A stretch of 64,000 nt of DNA from Mucilaginibacter kameinonensis. Lineage in GTDB: Bacteria > Bacteroidota > Bacteroidia > Sphingobacteriales > Sphingobacteriaceae. Below are positions 1-9,327 of this stretch, piece after piece. Where the stretch lies: assembly GCF_003675385.1 (NCBI RefSeq), contig NZ_RCWZ01000002.1, forward strand, positions 1,054,001-1,118,000, in the 5' to 3' direction. How positions within the stretch are numbered: the stretch's first letter is position 1; each line of letters begins with the position of its first letter. The translations under genes and the position numbers were made by a program. Under the pieces are notes generated by a model. The model was not told the DNA's origin. It worked only from the letters and a program-made list of their open reading frames with translations, and searched no databases.

Positions 1-1071
1 AACGCCATACAGCCATTTATTACAGCTGATGGCAAACGGATGTTCTTCGTTTCAAATAAGCCTGGCGGTTTTGGCGGCGATGATATCTGGGTAAGTGATC
101 TGGGCGATGACGGTGAAGCCACAAACGCGGTAAACCTGGGCAGTACCATCAATACAGATCGTGATGAACAAGCCCCATATTATAATGCCGATGAAAAAAG
201 GTTGATATACAGCTCAAAAGGTTTTACAGGTTTAGGCGGATTTGATTTTTTTGAAAGCAAAGGCGATGCAGGGAATTGGAGCAAACCGGTAAATATGGGC
301 TATCCTATGAACTCGGCCAAGGACGACCTGTATTTTATGCCAGATAGCAAAGATGCCAGCAAATGGTACATCAGCTCGGACAGAGAATCGGATTGCTGTT
401 TGAACCTGTTTGAAGTGCATAACAAGAGCTTTATTTTGGCCGGCATAATTACCGATTGCGAAACCCGCAAGCCATTGGCAGGTGTTAAAGTGAGCTTTAT
501 TGACTCGCTGGCAAAACAAACGCTAAAGGAATTAACCACTGGCACCGACGCCAAGTATGCGTTTAAGGTAACATCAAAAAGACCATATAATTTAAAGCTC
601 GAAAAAACAGGCTACTTCACTAAAATATTGCCTATCCCGGCAAGCGGGCAAATGAGCAACGATACGTTGTACAACGCCGAGATCTGCCTGCAGGCTTTTG
701 AAAAGGATAAGCCTATTGTGATCAATAATATTTTATACGATTTCAACAAGGCAACGCTAAGGCCCGAATCTAAAACGGTGCTCAATAGCCTGGTTACCAT
801 CATGAAAGATAACCCTAAAATAATTGTGAGGCTCGGTGCGCATACCGACTCGATAGGTAGCGTGAAATACAACCTCAAACTATCGCAGGCGAGGGCGCAA
901 TCATGCGTGGATTACATTATAAGTCAGGGAATAACCAGCGAACGCATTTATGCAAAAGGATATGGAAAGAGTATGCCTGTTGCGCCAAACTCATTACCTA
1001 ATGGCAAGGATAATCCTGCCGGAAGGCAACTTAACCGACGCACAGAATTTACAGTTGTAAAAACAGAGTAA
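1..1071 (+). CDS. OmpA-family PorE-like outer-membrane protein (5' end outside window)
   Basis: The frame is open from base 1, so the start lies upstream; the first ATG at 40 is internal. Reading from base 1: PD40/WD40-like propeller blades (FFVSNKPGGFGGDDIWVS, then a YSSKGFTGLGGFD-type repeat), a carboxypeptidase-regulatory-like domain near residues 155-215 (GIITDCETRKPLAGVKVSF), and a C-terminal OmpA peptidoglycan-binding domain from about residue 238 (YDFNKATLRP, HTDSIGSVKYN, LSQARAQSCVDYI, NRRTEF). This propeller/CRD/OmpA order is that of PorE, a type IX secretion component that anchors the machinery to peptidoglycan. Bacteroidota carry many paralogues, so the exact role is uncertain. No signal peptide or TPR part can be judged here. 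Confidence 0.85.
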   Translation, partial: NAIQPFITADGKRMFFVSNKPGGFGGDDIWVSDLGDDGEATNAVNLGSTINTDRDEQAPYYNADEKRLIYSSKGFTGLGGFDFFESKGDAGNWSKPVNMGYPMNSAKDDLYFMPDSKDASKWYISSDRESDCCLNLFEVHNKSFILAGIITDCETRKPLAGVKVSFIDSLAKQTLKELTTGTDAKYAFKVTSKRPYNLKLEKTGYFTKILPIPASGQMSNDTLYNAEICLQAFEKDKPIVINNILYDFNKATLRPESKTVLNSLVTIMKDNPKIIVRLGAHTDSIGSVKYNLKLSQARAQSCVDYIISQGITSERIYAKGYGKSMPVAPNSLPNGKDNPAGRQLNRRTEFTVVKTE

Positions 1072-1101
1072 TCATGGATTTATTAACCTAAGCTATTTTT
1101 T

Positions 1102-1446
1102 ATGAAAGAGTCAGCAACATTTCACCGCCCGTTTTTAAGAACAAAAGGATTTTCAACCTTTCACATTCAAATTTTTGAGCTGATACTGCTTGGCAAAGCC
1201 AACAGGGAGATCAACAGGCTTATGGGATATACACCCAAGTCGCACATGGTGGTTGATCATTCGCGCCAGGTTATGAATAAATTGCTTTCGTATGAAGGCC
1301 TTTGTAAACGTGATTATAAAGATAGGGTAGTGTACCCCCGTAAATACCAGTTCTGGTGGAAAAAATTACTCGAAAAACACAGGGATACCCTGATTCAGAA
1401 AGCCATAATACCTGAGTACTATGATGATGTAGCACCAGGCATTTAA
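1102..1446 (+). CDS. Small HTH-like hypothetical protein
   Basis: A 114-residue protein starting 30 bases after the OmpA gene on the same strand. Residues 25-62 (FELILLGKANREINRLMGY, then a stretch ending QVMNKLLS) resemble the C-terminal LuxR/GerE helix-turn-helix: a conserved ILLGK-N-EI core followed by a recognition-helix-like segment. There is no receiver or sensor domain and the C-terminus (YQFWWKKLLEKHRDTLI) is basic and aromatic. It may be a stand-alone DNA-binding protein. I do not recognise the family, and the HTH call is from pattern only. Confidence 0.55.
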   Translation: MKESATFHRPFLRTKGFSTFHIQIFELILLGKANREINRLMGYTPKSHMVVDHSRQVMNKLLSYEGLCKRDYKDRVVYPRKYQFWWKKLLEKHRDTLIQKAIIPEYYDDVAPGI

Positions 1447-1560
1447 AGATAAAGGGCATATGTTAGGTTAATGTGCCCTGGGTTGTAATGGTTAGTACGA
1501 GCCCCGCGGATAAATGTCTGTGGGGTTCGTTGTTTTGTCAGTATTTATCGAAATTTTATT

Positions 1561-1688
1561 CATTGCCGTTGACTTTAGTCAACGGTAAAAAAAGAAACGA
1601 ATAATCGGGCTTCAGCCCCATCTCCCGGTGTTTTGGCTAAAGCCACTTATATTGTCGGCCAATCCGTTGACTAAAGTCAACGGCAATG
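1561..1688. repeat. REP-like inverted repeat with 25-bp arms
   Basis: The arm at 1561-1585 (CATTGCCGTTGACTTTAGTC plus AACGG) is the exact reverse complement of 1664-1688. Each arm is itself nearly palindromic (CCGTTGAC around TTTAGTC). Between the arms lies a second pairable segment, GGCTTCAGCC near 1608 and GGCTAAAGCC near 1634. It sits in the 516-base gap between the HTH gene and the ThuA fusion gene and encodes nothing. Compact inverted elements of this kind are dispersed in Sphingobacteriaceae genomes (general knowledge). The rest of the gap (1689-1962) is AT-rich and presumably holds the promoter of the next gene; no clear box was found. Confidence 0.8.
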
Positions 1689-1962
1689 ATTTAAATTGGT
1701 GTACAATTGCATTTGTGTATTCGCTTTGTCCACAGCCGTAACAATTCAATTACAAACCAATCCCCGGTAAAAATAAAGTGTAATTAATACACACTGAATG
1801 TTTTAAATAGTTATTATTGTGTAAGCCAATTATTTGAACAGCCCTTTTAGCACCAAGCATTTTATATGTTTTTGCCTCGTACATAAATCCTTTTAGCAAG
1901 GCGAGGGGATAATGCCGCTTTTATGACTGTTCATAAAACGTAAACCAATAATAACCTCAAAC

Positions 1963-4900
1963 ATGTCATTAAAAACAAAACTCACCTACGTTTTTTTGAC
2001 AGGATTAACTTTCCTGCTTTATTCCTTTAAAAAGCCGTTTGATAAGCCACGCGTGCTGGTATTTTCAAAAACTTTAGGCTGGCACCATTCATGTATCCCG
2101 TTTGGGATAGCGGCCATCCAAAAATTAGGCGATGAGAATGGCTTCGATGTTGATACCACTACCAATTCGGCCAATTTTACCGACGATAACCTTAAAAAAT
2201 ACCAGACTGTAATTTTTAACTGTACCACAGGCAACGTACTTAACGCTGTTGAACAGGCCGCTTTTGAACGTTACATACAGGCAGGAGGTGGCTTTATGGG
2301 CGTACACTCCGCTGCCGATACCGAGTACGACTGGCCTTGGTACGGCAAACTGGTTGGCGCTTATTTTTCAAGCCATCCTAACAATTCCAATATCCGTAAG
2401 GCAACTATTGATGTGACGGATAAAAGCCAGCCGGCTACAGCCAATTTGCCCACACGTTGGGAGCGTACCGACGAATGGTATAATTACAAATCTATTTACA
2501 GTGGTATCCACGTACTGGCAAGCCTTGACGAAAACACGTACGACGGAGGTACAAACGGAGCCAATCACCCTATAACCTGGTATCATGAATTTGATGGCGG
2601 TAGGGCGTTTTATACCGGTTGTGGTCATACCGATGAAAGTTACAGCGATCCGCTGTTTTTAGGGCAATTGCTTGGTGGTATCAAATACGCCATGGGCAAT
2701 GGTAAACCGCTTGATTATAGCAAATCGTACTCCAAAGTAGCGCCTGACCAAACCCGCTTTGTGAAAACTGTTTTGGTGAGCAACATTGCCTCGCCTATGG
2801 AACTGGCTGCTGCCAAAGACGGTCGCGTGTTTTTTACCCAGTTGATGGGAAACTTCTCGGTTTACAATACCAAAACCAACAAGTTTAAGGTGATCCATAA
2901 ATTCCCAATTACTTATGAGGGTGGCACAGGCGTTATTGGCCTTACGCTCGACCCCGATTTTGAAAAGAACCAGTTTGTTTATATCTATTATATGCCCGCC
3001 GGACAAACCATTGAGCCGCTTAATTTTCAGCTATCCAGATTTAAGCTCAGCCCGGCGGATGTGCTTGACCTGAAATCAGAAAAGATCCTGTTTAAAGTGC
3101 CTGTACAAAAAGTAAGTGGCGCGCACCACGGTGGCTCATTGGCCTGGGATAAAGATAAAAACTTGTATCTGTCTACAGGTGATAGCTCAAGCCCATTTCC
3201 ATCAGACGGCTATGCGCCGCTGGATGAACGTCCCGGTACGGAGCATTACAGCCTTGACGCGCAACGCAGCGCGGGTAATACTAATGATTTTAAAGGCAAG
3301 ATCCTGCGTATCCACCCGGAAGCTGATGGTACGTATACTATTCCTGAAGGAAACCTTTTCCCCAAGGGTACAGCTAAAACCAAGCCCGAAATTTATGTAA
3401 TGGGATGCCGTAATCCTTACCGTATCGCTGTAAATCCTAAAACATCCGTTTTATATTGGGGCGAGATAGGGCCGGATGCAGGTAATGATTCGCCTCGTGG
3501 ACCGCGCGGGTATGATGAGTTTAACCAGGCACGTAAAGCGGGCAACTTCGGCTGGCCTTATTTTGTGGGAAATAACTTTGCGTACTCGCACTGGGATTTT
3601 GTGAACGCCAAACCTGGGCCAAATTTTGATCCTAAAGCACCTGTAAATAATTCGCCCAATAATACCGGTTTAAATGTGCTGCCACCCGCCATGCCGGCCA
3701 TGATTTGGTACCCTTATGCAGCTTCGGATGAGTTTCCTGAGCTTGGTATGGGCGGTCGCTGTGCCATAGGCGGCGATTTTTATGAGTTTGATAAGGGCGT
3801 CAAAAACCCTAATAAATTCCCCGAGTATTATGACGGTACCTTATTTGTGGCCGACTGGATGCGCAACTGGGTGATTGATCTCCGTTTTGACCAAAACGAG
3901 AACTATTTGCGTAACGAAGCATTTATGCCTGCCAACGGTGATTTCCGCCGCCCGATTGATATGCAATTTGGCCCCGATGGTGCTTTATATATGCTTGAAT
4001 ATGGCTCAGTCTATGGTGCTCAAAATGAAGATGCTCGTTTGGTTAAGATCGAGTATAACACGGGCAACCGTGCCCCGATTGCTAAAGCCAGCATCTCAGA
4101 TACCGCTGCTTTCAATAAATTCAACAGGATGAAGTTCCTGACCTCCGAAGTAAAAGAGTTTCCGGCTAAAAAGGAAATAGCAGGGCAGGCTCCCCTTAAG
4201 GTGAGCTTCAGCAGTCAAAACAGTAAAGATCTGGACGACGATGATAAGATCACTTATCAGTGGCTGTTTGATGGTAAAACGTTTGGGGCATCTACACCTT
4301 CGGCCAGCTATACATTTACAAAACCGGGCGTTTATAAAACTATTTTAAAAGTGACCGACAGGGGCGGCTTAACTGGTCGCGACACTGTAATTGTAAGGGT
4401 TGGCAATACCAAACCTGAAGTTACTATAGCCAGTACCGACAATAAATCATTTATATGGAAAGGCAAACCGTTCCGCTATCATGTGGTGGTTACTGATAAG
4501 GAGGATGGCAAAATCGACCCTAAAAAGGTAAAGCTATTTTACATTTATAATCCGCAGCCATCTGCCAATAGTACTACGCAAAACCTAACTGCTTTATCAA
4601 CTACCGAGGTTAGCTATCCGGGTAAAGGGCTCATTGCTAACAGCGATTGTAAATCGTGCCATACCATTAATAAAACCGCGGTAGGGCCAAGCTTTTTGGC
4701 AATTGCCAACAGGTACAAAGCGCAGAAGGGAGCTCTTGATCAGTTATCTAAAAAGATAATAGCAGGAGGTGCAGGTAGTTGGGGTACCGAACATGTGATG
4801 AGCGCGCATCCGCAGTTATCAAATGCCGATACAAAGGAAATTGTGAAATACATTTTTTCGCTTACCGATAAAAAGAACCCTGTATTGCCGCTACCTTTAA

Positions 4901-5403
4901 CCGGCACGCTTAACTTAAAGTTTAATAATGCTGAGCCGCGTGGCGAATACACCCTGTTGGCATCATATACGGATAAAGGCGGTAAAGTTGTTGGTCCGCT
5001 GAAAGCTAGAGATATGGTGGTTTTGCGTAATTCGGCAATTAAGGCTGTTTATGCTGATGAATTGAAAGGCTTTAACAGATTTAAAGACGATCTGTCGGCA
5101 GGTAATCATAAATCGTATGTACTGTTCAGAAATATCGACCTGAGCAATATCAGTAAGTTTGCCTACAAATATGCGTCAAAAGATTATGATGGTGAGATTG
5201 AAGTAAGGATAGATTCGCAGGCCGGGCCGGTGATCAGTTCCGTAGCTTATCAAACCACAGGTGCATGGGATAAAACCGGCGAAGTTACCGGAGCGTTAAG
5301 CAAGCCTGTAAGTGGAAAGCACGATGTATATTTCTTCGCTATAAAACATTCTAAACCGAGTGATGGTATTTTAAATCTGAAGGATATTCAATTTGTTGAG
5401 TAG
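1963..5403 (+). CDS. ThuA / PQQ-type sugar dehydrogenase / PKD / cytochrome c fusion
   Basis: A 1146-residue exported protein. The N-terminal hydrophobic segment (residues 7-22, YVFLTGLTFLLYSF) is a signal peptide. Order of parts: a ThuA domain, residues about 28-245 (RVLVFSKTLGWHHS, GGGFMGVHSA); a glucose/sorbosone-dehydrogenase propeller, about 260-700 (SGAHHGGSLAWDKDKNLY, CRNPYRIAVN, FVADWMRNWVI); a PKD domain, 743-813; a class I cytochrome c with haem motif CKSCH at 896-900; and a C-terminal carbohydrate-binding-like beta domain. This suggests periplasmic or surface oxidation of sugars with electrons passed to the fused haem. ThuA multidomain fusions of this type are common in Bacteroidota. 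Two sugar isomerase/epimerase-like genes follow, which supports a sugar-utilisation role; the substrate cannot be read from sequence. Confidence 0.88.
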   Translation: MSLKTKLTYVFLTGLTFLLYSFKKPFDKPRVLVFSKTLGWHHSCIPFGIAAIQKLGDENGFDVDTTTNSANFTDDNLKKYQTVIFNCTTGNVLNAVEQAAFERYIQAGGGFMGVHSAADTEYDWPWYGKLVGAYFSSHPNNSNIRKATIDVTDKSQPATANLPTRWERTDEWYNYKSIYSGIHVLASLDENTYDGGTNGANHPITWYHEFDGGRAFYTGCGHTDESYSDPLFLGQLLGGIKYAMGNGKPLDYSKSYSKVAPDQTRFVKTVLVSNIASPMELAAAKDGRVFFTQLMGNFSVYNTKTNKFKVIHKFPITYEGGTGVIGLTLDPDFEKNQFVYIYYMPAGQTIEPLNFQLSRFKLSPADVLDLKSEKILFKVPVQKVSGAHHGGSLAWDKDKNLYLSTGDSSSPFPSDGYAPLDERPGTEHYSLDAQRSAGNTNDFKGKILRIHPEADGTYTIPEGNLFPKGTAKTKPEIYVMGCRNPYRIAVNPKTSVLYWGEIGPDAGNDSPRGPRGYDEFNQARKAGNFGWPYFVGNNFAYSHWDFVNAKPGPNFDPKAPVNNSPNNTGLNVLPPAMPAMIWYPYAASDEFPELGMGGRCAIGGDFYEFDKGVKNPNKFPEYYDGTLFVADWMRNWVIDLRFDQNENYLRNEAFMPANGDFRRPIDMQFGPDGALYMLEYGSVYGAQNEDARLVKIEYNTGNRAPIAKASISDTAAFNKFNRMKFLTSEVKEFPAKKEIAGQAPLKVSFSSQNSKDLDDDDKITYQWLFDGKTFGASTPSASYTFTKPGVYKTILKVTDRGGLTGRDTVIVRVGNTKPEVTIASTDNKSFIWKGKPFRYHVVVTDKEDGKIDPKKVKLFYIYNPQPSANSTTQNLTALSTTEVSYPGKGLIANSDCKSCHTINKTAVGPSFLAIANRYKAQKGALDQLSKKIIAGGAGSWGTEHVMSAHPQLSNADTKEIVKYIFSLTDKKNPVLPLPLTGTLNLKFNNAEPRGEYTLLASYTDKGGKVVGPLKARDMVVLRNSAIKAVYADELKGFNRFKDDLSAGNHKSYVLFRNIDLSNISKFAYKYASKDYDGEIEVRIDSQAGPVISSVAYQTTGAWDKTGEVTGALSKPVSGKHDVYFFAIKHSKPSDGILNLKDIQFVE

Positions 5404-5418
5404 CCTTATTCATAACCA

Positions 5419-5500
5419 CGTCATTGCGAGGTACGAAGCAATCCCCAATAGGCGGATCCGCTCTGTATAGTTCGCGATTGCTTCGTACCTCGCAATGACG
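5419..5500. repeat. REP-like inverted repeat with 25-bp arms
   Basis: The arm at 5419-5443 (CGTCATTGCGAGGTACGAAG plus CAATC) is perfectly reverse-complementary to 5476-5500, with a 32-base spacer. It occupies the gap between the ThuA fusion and the downstream isomerase. The TTGCGAGGTACGAAGCAATC motif is a familiar dispersed repeat in Bacteroidota genomes (general knowledge). It may stabilise the 3' end of the upstream mRNA. Confidence 0.85.
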
Positions 5501-5524
5501 CCTTTTTTAAATCCTGATTAAAAC

Positions 5525-6382
5525 ATGAAAAAATCAATCTTATTTATTGCTCTTTCAGCCGCTATGGCCTTGGGGCAAAACAAAGCATCGGCACAAAACA
5601 AACCGTTGTTTACCGGTGCTATTGGTGTACAAGCCTACACATTTCGCAGCAGTATGCCTAAAGCAACAACTACTGTACTGGATACAATCAAGTCATTAGG
5701 CATCACCGAAATTGAAGGTGAAGGCCCCAAAGGCATGCCGCCCGAAGAGTTCAGGAAGATGTGCGATGATCGTGGAATTAGTATCCCATCTACAGGGGCA
5801 GGATACGATGCTATTGTAAATGATCCGGGAAGCGTGATCAAGCTGGCCAAAATATTGGGAGCAAAGTATGTGATGGTTGCCTGGATTCCGCATGGTAAGG
5901 AGTTTACCCTGGATGACGCCAAAAAAGCTGTTACCGATTTTAATCGTGTGGGTAAGATCTTGAGCGAAGCCGGCTTAACCTTCTGCTATCATAATCATGG
6001 CTATGAGTTTGGCCCTTACAATGATGGTACGCTGTTCGATTATATCGCTCAAAACACCAACCCAAAATATGTTTCGTTTGAGATTGATATCTTGTGGTCA
6101 TTCCACGGCGGGCAGGATCCAGCCGCGCTTATCAATAAATATCCTTCGCGCATGAAACTGATGCACCTGAAAGATATCCGCAAGGGAGTAGCTAATGATT
6201 TAACTGGCGGCACCGATACTAAAAATGATGTAGCCTTAGGTACCGGTCAAATTGATATTCCCGAAGTGCTGAAAGCTGCGAAAAAGGCGGGCATTAAACA
6301 TTATTTTATCGAGGATGAAAGTCCGTCATACAGCGAGCAGTTACCGGTTACCATCGCCTATCTGAAAGGTTTAAAAGATTAA
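5525..6382 (+). CDS. Exported sugar phosphate isomerase/epimerase family protein (TIM barrel)
   Basis: A 285-residue protein with a signal peptide (MKKSILFIALSAAMALGQ, then KASAQ). The mature part is an AP-endonuclease-2/xylose-isomerase-like TIM barrel: GVQAYTFRSSMP near the start, the EGEGP loop, AGLTFCYHNHGYEFGP, SFEIDILWSFHGGQDPAALI, MKLMHLKDIRKG and FIEDESPS supply the expected His/Glu/Asp metal ligands. Its role is probably in periplasmic handling of an uncommon sugar together with the upstream dehydrogenase fusion and the downstream paralogue; only 3 bases separate it from the next gene. The exact reaction is not known. Confidence 0.85.
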   Translation: MKKSILFIALSAAMALGQNKASAQNKPLFTGAIGVQAYTFRSSMPKATTTVLDTIKSLGITEIEGEGPKGMPPEEFRKMCDDRGISIPSTGAGYDAIVNDPGSVIKLAKILGAKYVMVAWIPHGKEFTLDDAKKAVTDFNRVGKILSEAGLTFCYHNHGYEFGPYNDGTLFDYIAQNTNPKYVSFEIDILWSFHGGQDPAALINKYPSRMKLMHLKDIRKGVANDLTGGTDTKNDVALGTGQIDIPEVLKAAKKAGIKHYFIEDESPSYSEQLPVTIAYLKGLKD

Positions 6383-6385
6383 TAT

Positions 6386-7321
6386 ATGAGCAATTTAAAC
6401 CGCAGGCAAGTGTTAAAAGCAATAGGGTTAACGGCAGGTGCAGCTGTTTTAAGCGAAGCCAGTGCAACTTCGGCTCCCATTGCGCCCAAAACTGGCAATG
6501 GCTTTGTTTACTCGTTAAACATGAGCACCATTCGCGGGCATAACCTTGGTTTTGTTAAGGAACTTGAAGTAGCCGCCAAAGCGGGTTTTACTTCCGTTGA
6601 AATCTGGATAGATACGCTGCAAACCTATCTGCAGGGTGGCGGTTCTGTAACCGAGGCTAAAAAGATCATCGACGGGCTTGGACTTAAAATTGAAGATGCC
6701 ATTGGCTTCGCCCCCTGGCTGGTTGATGACGAAGCAACCCGGAAAAAGGGTTTGGAACAATTGCAGCAGGAAATGGACATGCTGGCTAAAATAGGTTGTC
6801 AGCGCATAGCGGCCCCATCCGCAGGTATGACCAAAGGCCCGGTGCTTGACCTGGATGTAGTAACGGAGCGCTACCTTACCATCCTCAAAATGGGCGAACA
6901 AACCGGCGTTATGCCCCAGTTAGAGATGTGGGGCGGCTCGCAGAATCTCAAGCATATAAGCCAGGTACTTTATGTGGCTACGCAATGCGGTAACCCCAAC
7001 GCCCGTATTTTGCTTGATGTATTCCATATTTTTAAAGGTCAATCGGCAGTAGAGAGTTTGAATTATGTTGGTCACCATGCCCTGGATATTTTTCATGTAA
7101 ATGATTATCCGGCAGGGATCAGTCCGGAGCAGATCTCTGAACCGGATAGGATCTATTGTGGTGATGGTATTGCGCCACTTAAACAAATCCTGCAAATAGT
7201 TAAAAACCCCGAACGGCCGCTGGTGATCTCGTTCGAGGTTTTTAATAAAAGTTATTACGCTCAGGATGCTTTAACGGTAGCTAAAACAGCCTTGGCGAAG
7301 ATGAAGGCAGTGGCTGCTTGA
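6386..7321 (+). CDS. Sugar phosphate isomerase/epimerase family protein with Tat-like leader
   Basis: A 311-residue protein starting 3 bases after the preceding isomerase. The N-terminus (NLNRRQVLKAIGLTAGAAVL) has a twin-arginine-like RR followed by a hydrophobic segment, as in Tat-exported enzymes. The rest is a TIM barrel of the AP_endonuc_2 family (FTSVEIWID, VMPQLEMWGGSQN, ILLDVFHIFKG, DIFHVNDYPAG, ISFEVFNKSYY) with plausible metal-binding Glu, Asp and His. It forms an operon with the upstream isomerase. The two barrels are distinct in sequence, so they may act on different intermediates of one pathway. Confidence 0.82.
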   Translation: MSNLNRRQVLKAIGLTAGAAVLSEASATSAPIAPKTGNGFVYSLNMSTIRGHNLGFVKELEVAAKAGFTSVEIWIDTLQTYLQGGGSVTEAKKIIDGLGLKIEDAIGFAPWLVDDEATRKKGLEQLQQEMDMLAKIGCQRIAAPSAGMTKGPVLDLDVVTERYLTILKMGEQTGVMPQLEMWGGSQNLKHISQVLYVATQCGNPNARILLDVFHIFKGQSAVESLNYVGHHALDIFHVNDYPAGISPEQISEPDRIYCGDGIAPLKQILQIVKNPERPLVISFEVFNKSYYAQDALTVAKTALAKMKAVAA

Positions 7322-7347
7322 TCTCCAGATGGATTAAACGCTGCATT

Positions 7348-7484
7348 GACTCACCCCGACGTCGCTGCGCTCGTCACCCCTCTCTACGCAAGCGTAAAGA
7401 GGGGATTTTGTTTTTTATTTTCTTTCCCTCTTTGCGGCGAAGCCGGAGAGAGGGTGGTCCAGCGAAGCGCAGACCGGGTGAGTC
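7348..7484. repeat. Large REP/BIME-like inverted element
   Basis: The outer arms GACTCACCC (7348-7356) and GGGTGAGTC (7476-7484) enclose a hairpin at 7377-7404 (CCCCTCTCTACGC, two bases, GCGTAAAGAGGGG) and a second related segment near 7425-7475 (CCCTCTTTGCGGCGAAGCC and AGCGAAGCGCAGACC). It lies in the convergent gap between a + and a - strand gene. Weakly open frames across it are compositional artefacts. Confidence 0.8.
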
Positions 7485-7508
7485 GATAGTTCGCTTAGAG
7501 GGAACTTC

Positions 7509-8024
7509 TTATTTTTCCCCATAAACAAACTCAATACTATCCTTCACCGTAAGGCCGCTCATATTTTGTCCTACGTAAATTACAGTGTATTTTGATGGTT
7601 TGCTGATATCATAGGCCTTTAACAGGTCGACAGTTACTGACAGGCTATCCTTTGGATTTACTTTGATATAGCTGCTGGCCGGTGGCGGCATTATCCTTTT
7701 GGCCATGGCTCCTTTGTATAACATTTCCTGACCGCTTGCATCTTTCACATCAAGGTATTTGCTCATAAGCGGCTCAAACGGCGTATGCCATTTGCAAAAC
7801 TGACGGGCGGTATCAGCATCGTTATAAACCGTGAATTTAAGTTCAACAGCTTCACCGATTTTAATGGTTGGCTTTATTTGCATTTTGGCAAACAGGCCTG
7901 GGCTTGCAGCAGGGCTTTCATTTTTAGCAGAATCGGAACCGGCAGAAGTGTTTTTTACATGGTTAACGCTACATGCCGATAAGGTTAGTAACGCTGCAGA
8001 TAAGATTATTTTGTAGTTTTTCAT
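7509..8024 (-). CDS. Lipoprotein with BsuPI/Ig-like domain
   Basis: A 171-residue protein whose N-terminus (MKNYKIILSAALLTLSAC) is a lipoprotein signal peptide with a lipobox Cys at about residue 18. The mature part is a single beta-rich domain (VELKFTVYNDADTARQFCKW, LLKAYDISKPSKYTVIYVGQ) resembling the BsuPI proteinase-inhibitor-like fold or the N-terminal region of deuterolysin-like peptidases. No catalytic motif is visible. It is probably an envelope lipoprotein of unknown function. It stands alone on the minus strand. Confidence 0.7.
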   Translation of the reverse strand: MKNYKIILSAALLTLSACSVNHVKNTSAGSDSAKNESPAASPGLFAKMQIKPTIKIGEAVELKFTVYNDADTARQFCKWHTPFEPLMSKYLDVKDASGQEMLYKGAMAKRIMPPPASSYIKVNPKDSLSVTVDLLKAYDISKPSKYTVIYVGQNMSGLTVKDSIEFVYGEK

Positions 8025-8156
8025 GCTGCAAATTTAAGCCTTCAGGGGCAAAAGATTGGATAGCTGAATAAACTCTTATAGTCTTTCTGCGATTCCTGCA
8101 ATATCTATCACAACTTAACCCTGCCTTAATATAGCTTGCTTATTTTTGCAGGTATT

Positions 8157-9278
8157 ATGGAGCAAATGGCTTTAATTTCTTCATTAAAACATACCAGCCC
8201 GGTTATCAAAAAAGATCAGCCGGATGATAGCTATAAGTTTCAACCCCTGCCGGAGCCATCGGGCTCTTATCCGTATCATTTATCGGTACAGGATGTAATA
8301 TCAGATCTGGCCGGTAATAAAATGGTTTTTCATATGGTGGGGGATACCGGTAGCATTCGCAATCCCGGTTCGCAAAGGCGGATAGCAGGCTTAATGGCTG
8401 CACAGTATGAAACGATTTCGGGTAAGGAGCAGCCTAAGTTTTTATACCATTTGGGCGATGTTGTTTACAATTATGGCGAAGCTCAAAACTATTACGATCA
8501 GTTTTTTGAACCTTACAGTCTGTACCCCGCACCTATATTCGCTATTGCGGGTAACCACGACAGCGATGTAAATCCGGCTGCCGCCATGCCGTATCAAAGC
8601 CTTGATGCTTTTACTACCGTGTTTTGTGATACGGTTTCGCGCCAGGTAATGCTGAGCCGAAGGATTGACCGTAAAAGTATGCCTCAGCCCAATATATACT
8701 GGACTATGGACACCCCGCTGGCAACTATCATCGGTTTACATACCAATGTACCTAAATACGGAGTTGTTACCCGCGAACAGCGCGACTGGTTTTTGGAGGA
8801 GTTGAGATATGCAGATATGGAGCGGCCGGACAAAGCCGTTATCCTTTGCATGCACCATGCTCCTTATTCGGCAGATATTAATCATGGTGCCAGTTTGCCG
8901 ATGATCGATTTTCTGGAAGGTGTTTTTGAGGAGACCGGCATCCGCCCCGATATTGTTTTTAGCGGGCACGTGCATAACTACCAGCGTTTCAGTAAGCAAT
9001 ATGCCGATTTAACGGTAATGCCCTATATTGTCGCCGGTACAGGAGGCTTTGATGAATTGCATTCTATTGCCCTGACAGATAATGATGGTTTTACAGCCGA
9101 TGATATGCGATTTGATGGTGTACGCCTCGAAAGTAACTGCGATACCAAACATGGCTTTTTAAAGATTGCCGTTGAGCGCGATAACAGGGGATTAGTCTTG
9201 AGCGGGGGGTATTATACCGTAGTGGATGAAGATGAACATACTGCTGTTTTGACTGACAGCTTTACAGTCAGGATCTGA
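8157..9278 (+). CDS. Calcineurin-like metallophosphoesterase
   Basis: All main motifs of the metallophosphoesterase fold are present: GDTGS (motif I region), LGDVVYNYG (GD-x2), AIAGNHDSD (GNHD), CMHHAPYSAD and SGHVHNYQRF (GHxH). They bind the dinuclear metal centre. The start is placed at the ATG at 8157 because the frame upstream opens only with a TTG at 8136 and a TATTTTTG box (TAnnTTTG promoter type) lies at 8141-8148. No signal peptide is seen, so the enzyme is probably cytoplasmic. The substrate is unknown; the family includes purple-acid-phosphatase-like and nucleotide-cleaving enzymes. Confidence 0.85.
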   Translation: MEQMALISSLKHTSPVIKKDQPDDSYKFQPLPEPSGSYPYHLSVQDVISDLAGNKMVFHMVGDTGSIRNPGSQRRIAGLMAAQYETISGKEQPKFLYHLGDVVYNYGEAQNYYDQFFEPYSLYPAPIFAIAGNHDSDVNPAAAMPYQSLDAFTTVFCDTVSRQVMLSRRIDRKSMPQPNIYWTMDTPLATIIGLHTNVPKYGVVTREQRDWFLEELRYADMERPDKAVILCMHHAPYSADINHGASLPMIDFLEGVFEETGIRPDIVFSGHVHNYQRFSKQYADLTVMPYIVAGTGGFDELHSIALTDNDGFTADDMRFDGVRLESNCDTKHGFLKIAVERDNRGLVLSGGYYTVVDEDEHTAVLTDSFTVRI

Positions 9279-9289
9279 AAAGTATAAAA

Positions 9290-9320
9290 CAAAAACGGGA
9301 GGTTTAGCCTCCCGTTTTTG
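9290..9320. terminator. Bidirectional terminator
   Basis: CGGGAGG (9296-9302) pairs with CCTCCCG (9308-9314), with A-runs before and T-runs after, so it can act in both directions between the convergent phosphoesterase and azoreductase genes. Confidence 0.9.
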
Positions 9321-9327
9321 TTTGTAG

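Noticed and set aside
7318..7524. 68-codon ORF with Arg-rich product
   Set aside because: Lies in a REP-like inverted element; arginine-rich repeats come from the GC-rich palindromes.
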